DNA of 39,100 bases from the IMG/VR virus record IMGVR_UViG_3300046467_000596, positions 1 through 39,100 of that record; one strand, given 5' to 3'. Below, one piece after another: positions 32,230 through 39,100 of this stretch. A program made the translations under genes and the position numbers. Position 1 is the first letter of the stretch. Every line of letters begins with the position of its first letter. This stretch comes from a virus. Below the pieces are notes generated by a model. The model was not told the origin of the DNA. It did no database searches and saw only the letters and a list, made by a program, of their open reading frames with translations.

Positions 32230-32484
32230 ATGATTGGTAATGATTGGATGATAGGTGAGGATGCTAGAATGGAATATGAAGTGATAGATGACGATAGTGG
32301 CATAGATTGGGATGATCCTGATGTTATTGATGACATTTTCGCACAAACTGATACCAGAATGGATAAGATTCTTAACAAAATTGAAAACGTATTGTTTGGC
32401 AAGTACGTACATTATGCCGCAGCATTTATAGGTGGATGCCTTTCAGTATCGCTTGCAATACATCTTGTTAGGTGGATCTGGTAG
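32230..32484 (+). CDS. Tail-anchored small membrane protein
   Basis: 84 aa from ATG 32230 (AAGGAGG about 8 nt upstream). The first 55 residues are acidic and soluble (DDDSGIDWDDPDVIDDIF). A C-terminal membrane helix follows: HYAAAFIGGCLSVSLAIHLV, ending RWIW. Follows the 41-aa membrane protein at 12 nt, so the two may form a complex. Confidence 0.55.
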   Translation: MIGNDWMIGEDARMEYEVIDDDSGIDWDDPDVIDDIFAQTDTRMDKILNKIENVLFGKYVHYAAAFIGGCLSVSLAIHLVRWIW

Positions 32485-32789
32485 TGGGAGCGTTTGAAGA
32501 ATATTATATTGTGGAGTACAGGTACGCAGTAAAGGTGCCTATAAACCCTTCTAATAGAAACTCAGTACCAACGGCAGTTTCAACAGCAAATAGTATTTGT
32601 GAAAGAATACATGGGTTTAGACCTAACAATTGGTTTGCCCGCATTTTCAAGTATTCGACTAAGGAAGGAGTCATCGGGGTAGAAGAAGAGTATTTCTACA
32701 ATCCTCATGGAGCAAGTGTGAGGACAGTAGATAAGAATTGGGAAACACACCAAGAGATTATAGAAAAGGGAGAAAAGGAAAATGAGTGA
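32484..32789 (+). CDS. Hypothetical protein
   Basis: 101 aa from GTG 32484 (TAGTG overlap, AGGTGG upstream). The start YYIVEYRYAVKVPINP is a beta-strand pattern; later KYSTKEGVIGVEEEYFYNPHG. Lys/Glu-rich end. No family recognised. Confidence 0.45.
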   Translation: MGAFEEYYIVEYRYAVKVPINPSNRNSVPTAVSTANSICERIHGFRPNNWFARIFKYSTKEGVIGVEEEYFYNPHGASVRTVDKNWETHQEIIEKGEKENE

Positions 32790-33306
32790 TTCAATCAAGG
32801 TAGAACTAGGATTGACGGCTGAGCCGGTAGTAACGGTTGATTATAGCGCTTTGGCTCAGGAACTTCTTGAGGAAGTAAGTGATTCAATAGCAGAAATTGC
32901 TAATGAAGCCGTTGATCATTACATGCGATATGAATTTGATATTTCCGATCAGGTAAGCGATCAAGTTGGCGATACTATCAATGATGTTATTGATTCATTG
33001 TTGGATGATGTTACTCCGGGTAGTCTTTGCGGTATAGGCAGAAGCTTTGAAAGCGCTGTTAGAACTTTATTGATACATCATATTGACATGAGGCAGGTAC
33101 TTCTTGAAAATGTCGGGATTGAAAATAATGGTGGAATCAGTAGGGTGGTTCAGGATGCTATGAAGAAGGAAATGGTTGTGAATATTTCCTTTGTAGATAA
33201 GCAGCCGGCGGAAGTTGTTGAAGTTGTTCAAGAAACTTCTAACTCTGCTACTAACCTAATCCCAGGTCCGGTTGATGAGATTAACACTAGGAGTGAAAAT
33301 GTATAG
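32782..33306 (+). CDS. Hypothetical acidic helical protein
   Basis: 174 aa. Acidic helices (LAQELLEEVSDSIAEIANEAV, QVSDQVGDTINDVIDSLLDD) suggest a coiled or oligomeric N-terminal region. A basic/hydrophobic part RTLLIHHIDMRQVLLEN follows and the end is low-complexity. No family recognised. Confidence 0.5.
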   Translation: MSDSIKVELGLTAEPVVTVDYSALAQELLEEVSDSIAEIANEAVDHYMRYEFDISDQVSDQVGDTINDVIDSLLDDVTPGSLCGIGRSFESAVRTLLIHHIDMRQVLLENVGIENNGGISRVVQDAMKKEMVVNISFVDKQPAEVVEVVQETSNSATNLIPGPVDEINTRSENV

Positions 33307-33625
33307 TAAGGAACAGATCAAGAAGGCATTTGAGGATGAGGTTATCGTTGACGATGGTCATACGTTGATGGATCCAAAGTATTATGTGGGTTTTGATGTT
33401 GATCATCTGATTGAAGTCCATAAGTCGGATTTCAGTAGTGGTAAGTCAACAATCTTTACTGATGGAGTTCCTGTAGAGGAATTGGAAGCAGTTTACAATC
33501 TGGATTTTCTGCGGATGATTGTTCATCAGTTGGGTTTGGAATGTGATGAGCGCTATATGGGTAGAGGTTTTCAAGCCCATGAGTATTGTCGTAAGTTGCG
33601 GGAGTTTGCAGATGTCTCTGGATAG
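33299..33625 (+). CDS. Hypothetical protein
   Basis: 108 aa from ATG 33299 (AGGAG at about 33289-33293); the open frame upstream overlaps the previous gene. Contains DVDHLIEVHKSDFSSG and LDFLRMIVHQLGLECDERYMGRGFQAHEYCRKLREF. No family recognised. Confidence 0.5.
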   Translation: MYSKEQIKKAFEDEVIVDDGHTLMDPKYYVGFDVDHLIEVHKSDFSSGKSTIFTDGVPVEELEAVYNLDFLRMIVHQLGLECDERYMGRGFQAHEYCRKLREFADVSG

Positions 33626-33842
33626 AACATTAGAAGGCAGAAGGATTCGGCTAATGTATTGCGAGGATCCTTATACAAAACTGCAAGAGGGAGATCTGGG
33701 AACTATTAAGTGGCAACGTCTTGATGATTTATGGGGCGATACTGTTACTGCTGTAAATTGGGACTCAGGTTCTACACTTAGTTTGATTGAAGGTAAGGAT
33801 GGTTTCACTATCCTTCCAGAAGGAGAAGAAGATGGAAACTAA
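33612..33842 (+). CDS. DUF4314 family protein
   Basis: 76 aa from ATG 33612 (GGGAG upstream). GRRIRLMYCEDPYTKLQEGDLGTI ... WDSGSTLSLIEGKDGFTILP matches the DUF4314 pattern R-[VI]-R-L...DPYT.L..G..GT......WD.GS.L.LI.G.D. A small beta-barrel of unknown function, widespread in phages and mobile elements. Confidence 0.75.
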   Translation: MSLDRTLEGRRIRLMYCEDPYTKLQEGDLGTIKWQRLDDLWGDTVTAVNWDSGSTLSLIEGKDGFTILPEGEEDGN

Positions 33843-34143
33843 ACTGGCAGGACATTGTGGTGTGGATTCAGGACAGATAATGGTGATTGATCCATGCTAT
33901 GCATTGAAGGATGAGTTTGATGATATGAACGGTAACTATCGTAGTGTGTGTAATGTCACATTAAGCGATGATGGTTACGGAGAGTTTCCACTACCAGCTA
34001 ATGGCTACAATCAAAGTATTGGTGTAGCCACAAGTAGTGGCTATGGTGATGGTGTATATCCTGTGTATGTTGATATCAATAGTGAAGGTAGGGTAGTTGC
34101 TTTGCATATTTACTTTGATGGACTGGAGTTGGATTATGCCTAA
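33832..34143 (+). CDS. DUF4241-like small protein
   Basis: 103 aa from ATG 33832. GVDSGQIMVIDPCYAL near the start and GVATSSGYGDGVYPVYVD near the end resemble DUF4241-type phage proteins, with S-G-Y-G-D-G-x-Y-x-V-Y as the clearest pattern. Function unknown. Overlaps the next gene by 8 nt. Confidence 0.55.
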   Translation: METKLAGHCGVDSGQIMVIDPCYALKDEFDDMNGNYRSVCNVTLSDDGYGEFPLPANGYNQSIGVATSSGYGDGVYPVYVDINSEGRVVALHIYFDGLELDYA

Positions 34144-34729
34144 CTGGTGTACTAACGTATTGAGTCTTTGTGGGCCGAATGCTGAGGTTGATGGTTTTGT
34201 AACAGCCTGTAAAGCTACCGATAAAGATTCTGACTGGCAGATTCTTGATAGCCTTTATCCTGTTCCTGATGATCTAAAGAATGTCACTGCCAGATTTGGC
34301 ATTAATACTGATGATGATCCACACCATGATGTTAAGGCAAAGAACATAGAGAAGTATGGTCATGCAGATTGGTATGATTGGTCAATTGCCAACTGGGGTA
34401 CTAAGTGGGCCGATTGTCATACTGAGAAAGTTTATGAATGTGATGCTATTGCTAGTGAAGCGCATGATCTAAAGAAGGTTATGTTCAGATTTGATTCTGC
34501 TTGGTCACCACCAATTGAAGGATTTGATGCTATTGCTATGTTGTTTCCAAAGTTGGTGTTTGATCTTAGATTTGAAGAGCCGGGTATGTGTTTTCAAGGC
34601 TTTAGGACTTGGGCTAATGGTGAATGTCAAGCGGAAGGTGATATGGAATACATGATGGATGGTGATATGGCTTTTGAAACTCTGGATTGGGAGTATGATA
34701 ACTTGATCACAGAAAGTGAAGAAAAGTAA
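34136..34729 (+). CDS. YubB/DUF1281-like ferredoxin-fold protein
   Basis: 197 aa from ATG 34136; an upstream in-frame start only adds residues encoded in the previous gene. MPNWCTNVLSLCGP, IANWGTKWADC, FRFDSAWSPPIEGFDAIAMLFPKLVFDLRFEEPGMCFQG are the hallmarks of the YubB (DUF1281) family found on plasmids and phages. The family has a ferredoxin-like fold and unknown biochemistry. Confidence 0.72.
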   Translation: MPNWCTNVLSLCGPNAEVDGFVTACKATDKDSDWQILDSLYPVPDDLKNVTARFGINTDDDPHHDVKAKNIEKYGHADWYDWSIANWGTKWADCHTEKVYECDAIASEAHDLKKVMFRFDSAWSPPIEGFDAIAMLFPKLVFDLRFEEPGMCFQGFRTWANGECQAEGDMEYMMDGDMAFETLDWEYDNLITESEEK

Positions 34730-34998
34730 TGGCTGGCAACTATCCTGATGGTGTAACAGGAAACGAATATGAAATAGCAGGACCAGATTCAGAATGGGAA
34801 GACACACATTATTGTGAAAAGTGCCAGAAAGATACTCTATTCAGTTGTGAATCATTTCGAGGACAAAGATCTGGTATATGCGATAAGTGTGGTTCTGATC
34901 TTGACCTTGGTAGTGCTGATGATGATATTGATTGGGAATCAGTAGCAGAGCAGAGAGAAGATTTAGACCATTTTAGAAATGAAAGAGGTTGGAATTGA
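34729..34998 (+). CDS. Zinc-ribbon protein
   Basis: 89 aa. HYCEKCQKDTLFSCESF ... GICDKCGSDL is a two-half zinc ribbon (CxxC ... CxxC). The flanks are acidic. TGATG overlap with the next gene. Function unknown. Confidence 0.55.
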   Translation: MAGNYPDGVTGNEYEIAGPDSEWEDTHYCEKCQKDTLFSCESFRGQRSGICDKCGSDLDLGSADDDIDWESVAEQREDLDHFRNERGWN

Positions 34999-35228
34999 TG
35001 ACTGACATACAGGAAATGCTGATAGAGAAATATTTGTTTACTAAGGCGCCGGCTGGGCCTCATCATAATGCTGGTTGGCTATGCTTAGATTGCAAGATAG
35101 AGCTAATAAATCAGTATGACTTCTATCCATATTGTATATTTTGTCGAAGTGCATACTGCACAGATGAAGAATTGGAAAAGGCAAAGGCATGGATTGTCAA
35201 GACGAAAAAGGAAAGAGGTGAACTGTAG
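34998..35228 (+). CDS. Zinc-ribbon protein
   Basis: 76 aa from ATG 34998 (GAAAGAGG upstream). WLCLDCKIEL and PYCIFCRSAYC form a likely zinc site. The C-terminal helix is basic (EELEKAKAWIVKTKKER). TAGTG overlap with the next gene. Confidence 0.5.
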   Translation: MTDIQEMLIEKYLFTKAPAGPHHNAGWLCLDCKIELINQYDFYPYCIFCRSAYCTDEELEKAKAWIVKTKKERGEL

Positions 35229-35482
35229 TGCAAGTACCAACTATAAGGCAAATAGTGTGTACACCTGATGAGAGTAGTGTCATCAAGGAGATACGAATAT
35301 ATGTCAAACAAGGTAACGAAAGGTCATCTGCGAATGTAGTATTTGAATCAGGGGCAGAATACTATTACCCGGCATTGGATAATAATACAATATCCCAATG
35401 TTTGTTTGCGGACTCTATTGGGTCCACTTTCAATAAACTGGTAGCGCAGAATGATGGGATTCGTTTCAGTAAGTTGAACTGA
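35228..35482 (+). CDS. Hypothetical protein
   Basis: 84 aa, GTG start. A beta-rich protein with strands IRQIVCTPD, KEIRIYVKQGN and ANVVFESGAEYYYPAL. No family recognised. Confidence 0.45.
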   Translation: MQVPTIRQIVCTPDESSVIKEIRIYVKQGNERSSANVVFESGAEYYYPALDNNTISQCLFADSIGSTFNKLVAQNDGIRFSKLN

Positions 35483-35484
35483 TT

Positions 35485-35817
35485 GTGAATCAACGATCAG
35501 GAAAAACAAGGAGAAATATCAGGCCAGAAATTAAGGATAAGGTGCGCAAACGTGATGACTTTAGATGCAGGATATGTTTGAAGCCATCTAGTGAATTGAA
35601 AGAACAACTACAAGTGCATCATATTAGACCAGTAGAAATGGGAGGTAGAGATAGGTTCAAGAATTTGATTTGTCTATGTCAAATATGTCATAAGATAGTG
35701 CATAAAGATGTAGAGAAGCATATTGACACACTGAGAAAATATGTTAGTTTATACACGCAAACAGGTCATCGATATACTATCGATTCCATTGAGAAGGGTT
35801 ATTATCTTGAAGTCTAA
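35485..35817 (+). CDS. HNH endonuclease
   Basis: 110 aa, GTG start. A compact classical HNH: C28-R-I-C31, LQVHHIRPVEMGGRD (H45/H46), N60 and CLCQICHKIVH (C65, C68, H73). This type resembles McrA-like HNH nucleases rather than AP2-type homing enzymes. It might nick DNA in packaging or be selfish. It overlaps the next gene by 11 nt. Confidence 0.8.
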   Translation: MNQRSGKTRRNIRPEIKDKVRKRDDFRCRICLKPSSELKEQLQVHHIRPVEMGGRDRFKNLICLCQICHKIVHKDVEKHIDTLRKYVSLYTQTGHRYTIDSIEKGYYLEV

Positions 35818-36199
35818 TAAGAAGTACACAAACGAAGAGGCGACTAAGATTCTGGAAACATCTATGAAGGAGTCTTATCTCTCTAGTTTGGAGATGATTC
35901 AAGCCTTTTCTTTCGGAGGATGGAAGGATGCTGAATCTGCTTTAAATGTTCCTAAAGAGCAAGATGTGGGTATGGTATTAGGAGCATTGTTAGGTCATAC
36001 TAGAAGCATATTTGAATACGCTAGTGAACATATGGGAATGACTCCGAAAGAAGTAATGCAGGGCTATGGATTTTATTTCTATAGTCATGTGCTAACAGAC
36101 TTGGAAGAGATGTTTGCTGCCACTACTGAAATAATGGATGAGATGACTATGCTTGATGAAATGATTGGAGATGATGATGACAATGATAAGTCAGCCTGA
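35807..36199 (+). CDS. Hypothetical helical protein
   Basis: 130 aa from TTG 35807, chosen because GAGAAGGG lies at 35791-35798; the open frame upstream overlaps the HNH gene. Helices include KYTNEEATKILETSMKES, then VGMVLGALLGHTRSIFEYAS and an acidic Met-rich end (TEIMDEMTMLDEMIGDDDD). No family recognised. Confidence 0.5.
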   Translation: MKSNKKYTNEEATKILETSMKESYLSSLEMIQAFSFGGWKDAESALNVPKEQDVGMVLGALLGHTRSIFEYASEHMGMTPKEVMQGYGFYFYSHVLTDLEEMFAATTEIMDEMTMLDEMIGDDDDNDKSA

Positions 36200-36869
36200 G
36201 GATCATATTGTAGAGATGGCTAATAGAAGCCTAACAAGGCCAGATGATTTTGGCTATTGGGGCAATGCTGATCTATTCAATACTTGGGGTTGGGCAGGAA
36301 TTGATTTCAATAGAGATAGTGGAATATTGGATCGTTCCAACTATCAGGCTTTTTGGAGGGATGTTGTTCCTCTGCATAAAGATAGTTTTCTATCTGAACA
36401 GATGAATCATTGGGCTGTTGGATGGGTTGAAAGAACCTTAGTGCAGGTTTTACATAATGATGTGGATGGTGTTATCTATACTAATATCACTGAGGCATTT
36501 TGTGAAACTTTGAGTGTTCTAGAATCTCTTTCAGATTATCCTGTCCTTGATGATGCATTGTATTCTGAGATGGAATGGGAAGAGAATATCCGTATTATTG
36601 AAGAGTATGCTCCAGAGATGATTGACCGTAATGTTGAAGGTTGGTCTGAAAAGTTGTTTTCTTCACTTTTGGATAACGATGTGGAGATGTGTCCTGATGC
36701 TGATTGTTATCCTAGTGAGGAAGAAATGAAAGAGGCTGCTTATAGTTATGGACTATGCAGCAAGCATCATGAAGAAGAATGGCTAGAGTATTGCTTCGAT
36801 AATAATCTTACGAAGCCATCAATTTTTAAACCTAAGGAAACTGTTGGACAATTAGGAATGGGATTTTAG
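36177..36869 (+). CDS. Hypothetical acidic protein
   Basis: 230 aa from ATG 36177 (GGAG 6 nt upstream); ATG 36171, 36174 and 36183 are alternatives. Acidic and Trp-rich (GYWGNADLFNTWGWAGIDF). A Cys/His-rich patch near the C-terminus (MCPDADCYPSEEE, GLCSKHHEEEWLEYC) could bind metal. No family recognised. Confidence 0.5.
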   Translation: MTMISQPEDHIVEMANRSLTRPDDFGYWGNADLFNTWGWAGIDFNRDSGILDRSNYQAFWRDVVPLHKDSFLSEQMNHWAVGWVERTLVQVLHNDVDGVIYTNITEAFCETLSVLESLSDYPVLDDALYSEMEWEENIRIIEEYAPEMIDRNVEGWSEKLFSSLLDNDVEMCPDADCYPSEEEMKEAAYSYGLCSKHHEEEWLEYCFDNNLTKPSIFKPKETVGQLGMGF

Positions 36870-36871
36870 CA

Positions 36872-37021
36872 ATGGCAAACATCAAGCTAGATAGTACGCA
36901 AACTATGACGAGAGGCGAGATAATGAAAGCCAGAGAAGAAGATGCAGAGAAGATAAGGGCAGGCAACAGAAAAGTTAAGGTCATTAACCACGGAATAGCA
37001 AAAGGATACAGCGTAGCATGA
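36872..37021 (+). CDS. 49-aa basic helical protein
   Basis: ATG 36872 to TGA 37019-37021, sharing ATGA with the next gene. It encodes MKAREEDAEKIRAGNRKVKVI, an amphipathic charged helix. It exactly fills the gap between two clearer genes, which supports it. Function unknown. Confidence 0.5.
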   Translation: MANIKLDSTQTMTRGEIMKAREEDAEKIRAGNRKVKVINHGIAKGYSVA

Positions 37022-37332
37022 AGATTTTCGGAAAGTCAGAAGAAAAGCCAGAAGAGTCATTTGGAGCTGTTGTCGATATGAGCGATGTTGTATTTCATCC
37101 TCAAACTTTGATTTCTCGTGATGTTGCTTTGATTGCTAAGCTTAATAGGCTGGCACCTTTCTTTGCAATGATGAGGGATAAGGGAATGAGTCTCGTCCAG
37201 ATCTCAGACATTCTTGAGGCTCTTACTGGATTGCAGATCAAGCCAAGCAGAATTTCAAAGTACATTAAGAAGCATAATGTACCAGTGATTCGTATTACCA
37301 TAACAGACAGAATGCCTAAAGATGAGGGTTGA
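37018..37332 (+). CDS. Putative HTH protein
   Basis: 104 aa. Residues about 55-90 (DKGMSLVQISDILEALTGLQIKPSRISKYIKKHNVP) look like a helix-turn-helix in which LVQISDIL and PSRISKYI are the two helices. The N-terminal 40 residues are unassigned. It lies directly before the second WhiB-like gene and could regulate late or lysis genes. Confidence 0.5.
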   Translation: MKIFGKSEEKPEESFGAVVDMSDVVFHPQTLISRDVALIAKLNRLAPFFAMMRDKGMSLVQISDILEALTGLQIKPSRISKYIKKHNVPVIRITITDRMPKDEG

Positions 37333-37334
37333 TT

Positions 37335-37688
37335 ATGCTGTCAATTGAAAAAAGAGATTGGACACTCAAGGCTCTGTGTAAGGATTTAGAGACAGACATC
37401 TTTTATCCTCAGCGTGGAGAATCAACAGTAATTATCAAAACGATATGCAGAGCATGTCCGGTTGTAAAACCTTGTCTTGAGTATGCTATGAGAAATATGG
37501 AAAAGTTTGGCATATGGGGTGGTACATCAGAAAGAGAACGAAGAAGGATGCGGTCAGCTAAAACGCGTTATGCTAAGGATGGTGTGGATATGACCATTTC
37601 ACAGTTGATAAGGCAATCTGGAATAAATCTAACTGTATTGAAAAAGTCACAGTTGGAAGATTTCTCAGGTGAAGATTGGTATCAGTGA
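37335..37688 (+). CDS. WhiB-like [4Fe-4S] protein (second copy)
   Basis: 117 aa from ATG 37335; a TTG at 37329 would add two residues. The WhiB signature is complete: C15, C38-R-A-C41, C47 and the canonical turn GIWGGTSERERRRMR (59-73). It is more typical than the first copy at 4.9 kb. The C-terminus carries a second HTH-like segment (MTISQLIRQSGINLTVLKKS). Probably a sigma-factor partner that redirects host transcription. TGATG overlap with the exported-protein gene. Confidence 0.88.
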   Translation: MLSIEKRDWTLKALCKDLETDIFYPQRGESTVIIKTICRACPVVKPCLEYAMRNMEKFGIWGGTSERERRRMRSAKTRYAKDGVDMTISQLIRQSGINLTVLKKSQLEDFSGEDWYQ

Positions 37689-38287
37689 TGAAACTACTTC
37701 TAGCCTTAGCGATATTCTGTACAGCGATGTATCCAGTATCAGCAGGAGCTAATCATGAGGGATTGATCTATGGTCCTTGTGGGGTTGAGACAGGATACAT
37801 CCATATGACTTATTTAGAGGCTGGTGTTCAAGTCCAGGAAAGGATTAATAGTGGAGACTTGAATAGCGATGCTGTTAGTAGGAATAGTGTGGGCATTATT
37901 GTGTATGGCACTCCGCATGATATTCTTATAGCAGCCGGCGTAATACAAGAGTTTGCTGTAAATAGGTTTGATCAAGTTTTGCGATACGATGATCCATTTT
38001 GGAGTAACATAGTTAGGGAAGCATCTGGATTTACAGAATGGGAAACTGGATGTTATGGGTTAACGTATATGCCAACTACAACGACTACTACTCCGACTTA
38101 TTCATTGACTAGTGCTGAGTCGGATAACTATCCGACAGAAGAAACTAGAATCTTGCTTAAAGAAAGATACCCCTTGGGTGCAGCCAATAAGTATCATTTT
38201 GATATTGATACTGCTGTAGTATTTCTACAGCAAGGTGGTGCTTTGAGTGGCCTAGATAATGTTTGGAACATTTATGAAGAATCATGA
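37688..38287 (+). CDS. Exported protein of unknown function
   Basis: 199 aa from ATG 37688. A Sec signal peptide is visible: MKLLLALAIFCTAMYPVSAGA, with cleavage probably after VSA. The mature part contains CGVETGYIHMTYLEA and a Thr-rich linker (TTTTTTPTYS) before a C-terminal helical region (ILLKERYPLGAANKYHFD). Coupled by ATGA to a wall hydrolase-like gene, so perhaps a lysis or cell-envelope factor. Confidence 0.55.
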   Translation: MKLLLALAIFCTAMYPVSAGANHEGLIYGPCGVETGYIHMTYLEAGVQVQERINSGDLNSDAVSRNSVGIIVYGTPHDILIAAGVIQEFAVNRFDQVLRYDDPFWSNIVREASGFTEWETGCYGLTYMPTTTTTTPTYSLTSAESDNYPTEETRILLKERYPLGAANKYHFDIDTAVVFLQQGGALSGLDNVWNIYEES

Positions 38288-39051
38288 TAAGCCCGTATCG
38301 TCTACAGAGGATAAGAAGAATGCTACTGAAATCAATGACGGCAGTATTGTTGATAGGGATTGGTTCGTGTGTAAATGTGGATGCAGTAAACAATGGACCT
38401 GTGATTCAAGATGGTCCTGTAATCATTGCCAATGTTGCCCCAACCATAAAGACTATGGAGACTATGGTAGGTACACTTACTACTACAAGCACAACTATAC
38501 AGAATGCCATTGGTGTGACGATTGCCTTAAGCGTAGAGCCAGAGGTTGGACTTATCCCTCAAAATCATATTGTTGCGACTACTTCCACAGTGGTTATAGT
38601 TCCTAATGCTTTTGATGAATGGGATGCAGAACAGAAAAGAAAGGCTGGGGTGCCAGCATTAGAGGAATGTCCTATGGATGGAAGTTCCTGTGAGTTTGAT
38701 GAAGAAATATGGCTTAGTCATCTTCCTACTTTGGGAGAGTTGATTGACTCATATTTTGAATCAGAGGATAGGGCATTTATTACATGGTTGGCTTATTGTG
38801 AATCAAGCGGAGATCCGCTAGATATATATAGTGATGCTATTCAGCCACAGTCTAAAGCAACGGGATGGTTTCAGCATTTACCTAAGTTTTGGATTGAGAG
38901 ATCCGTTAAGGCAGGTTTTGTAGGGTTTTCTATTGATCATCCTGAGGCTAATGTTGGAGTGGCGTCGTGGTTATTTTATGAAGGTGGCGGTTCAAAGCAT
39001 TGGAAAGATTGCACTAAGAGATATCTACGAGAGGTTGCCATAAATGAATAA
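38284..39051 (+). CDS. Exported lysozyme/transglycosylase (SLT)-like protein
   Basis: 255 aa, ATGA overlap. The start is basic then hydrophobic: RIRRMLLKSMTAVLLIGIGSC; the Cys after IGS could be a lipobox. A Thr/Val-rich linker (40-110) leads to the catalytic part: WLAYCESSGDP (E173 candidate acid), SKATGWFQH (190-198) and NVGVASWLFYEGGG. These are the SLT/goose-lysozyme landmarks (E-S..GDP, A-x-G-x-x-Q, A..L...G). It probably cuts peptidoglycan glycan chains at lysis. Confidence 0.72.
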   Translation: MISPYRLQRIRRMLLKSMTAVLLIGIGSCVNVDAVNNGPVIQDGPVIIANVAPTIKTMETMVGTLTTTSTTIQNAIGVTIALSVEPEVGLIPQNHIVATTSTVVIVPNAFDEWDAEQKRKAGVPALEECPMDGSSCEFDEEIWLSHLPTLGELIDSYFESEDRAFITWLAYCESSGDPLDIYSDAIQPQSKATGWFQHLPKFWIERSVKAGFVGFSIDHPEANVGVASWLFYEGGGSKHWKDCTKRYLREVAINE

Positions 39052-39100
39052 ACCGCATATAGGTCAAAGAACGATGTATAACTCAACAGCGAGGTGTCCT
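39044..39100 (+). CDS. Partial gene cut by the window end
   Basis: ATG 39044, with AGAGG upstream, starts an open frame MNKPHIGQRTMYNSTARCP that runs off the window. It overlaps the previous stop by 8 nt. Too short to identify. Confidence 0.45.
   Translation, partial: MNKPHIGQRTMYNSTARCP

Noticed and set aside
38259-38606. Out-of-frame Cys/Tyr-rich ORF (115 aa) inside the exported lysozyme-like gene
   Set aside because: It looks zinc-finger-like, but the Cys and Tyr codons arise from shifted Thr/Val/Asn/Ala codons of the real frame, which links a signal segment to the catalytic domain without break. Overprinting is possible but unsupported.

Overview
This window is a segment of a tailed double-stranded DNA phage (Caudoviricetes-type). 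About 75 mostly small genes all lie on the + strand, with ATGA, TGATG or GTGA start/stop overlaps almost everywhere. There is no ribosomal, tRNA or host housekeeping gene. Two genes encode WhiB-like iron-sulfur proteins, a family confined to Actinobacteria and their phages, so the host is probably an actinobacterium. The DNA is visibly AT-rich with many T-ending codons, which suggests a low-GC (for example aquatic) actinobacterial host; that part is inference.

Layout. (1) 1-4.1 kb is the end of the virion/lysis module: a tail fibre with a C-terminal S74 self-cleaving chaperone, a second probable virion protein, an HNH endonuclease, a metallophosphoesterase and an r1t-like holin. (2) 4.1-5.5 kb holds small regulators: a zinc ribbon, a MerR-like HTH protein and a WhiB-like protein. 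(3) 5.5-16.3 kb is a complete replication and recombination module: DnaB-like helicase, CHC2/TOPRIM primase, probable ssDNA-binding protein, a HAD-like protein, dCMP deaminase, a full-length bacterial-type PolIIIalpha (DnaE) with PHP domain, RecA-like recombinase, a small PD-(D/E)XK (Hjc-like) nuclease, an AP2/HNH endonuclease, a Cas4-like Fe-S nuclease and a RuvC-like resolvase. (4) 16.3-20.5 kb carries an HTH protein, a YkgJ-like cysteine-cluster protein, a DUF1599/MazG-like protein, a short IMPDH/GMP-reductase-family enzyme without CBS domains or catalytic flap, and a DUF932-like protein. (5) 20.5-22.9 kb has terminase small and large subunits, unusually with no portal or capsid genes after them. 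(6) 23.1-24.1 kb has one small gene, a strong terminator and about 560 bp of repeat-containing DNA with no recognisable gene. (7) 24.1-37.7 kb is a dense accessory run of over 30 small, often acidic or Cys-rich proteins. It includes a permuted-looking GHKL ATPase joined to an HExxH zincin-like domain, two HNH endonucleases, DUF4314, YubB/DUF1281-like, two small membrane proteins and a second WhiB-like protein. (8) 37.7-39.1 kb has two exported proteins, the second a lysozyme/transglycosylase-like enzyme, followed by a gene cut by the window end.

How it works together: the phage brings its own replisome and recombination set, modifies nucleotide pools (dCMP deaminase, IMPDH/GMPR-like, MazG-like), probably reprograms transcription through WhiB-like and HTH proteins, packages DNA with TerS/TerL, and lyses the cell with a holin and a wall hydrolase encoded about 34 kb apart. 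The least ordinary items are the GHKL-zincin protein, the flap-less IMPDH-like enzyme, the SD-led mini-ORF with an embedded hairpin before terS, the paired repeats between terS and terL, and the repeat-rich non-coding segment at 23.5-24.1 kb. Gene names are family assignments made by eye from motifs; no database search was run.
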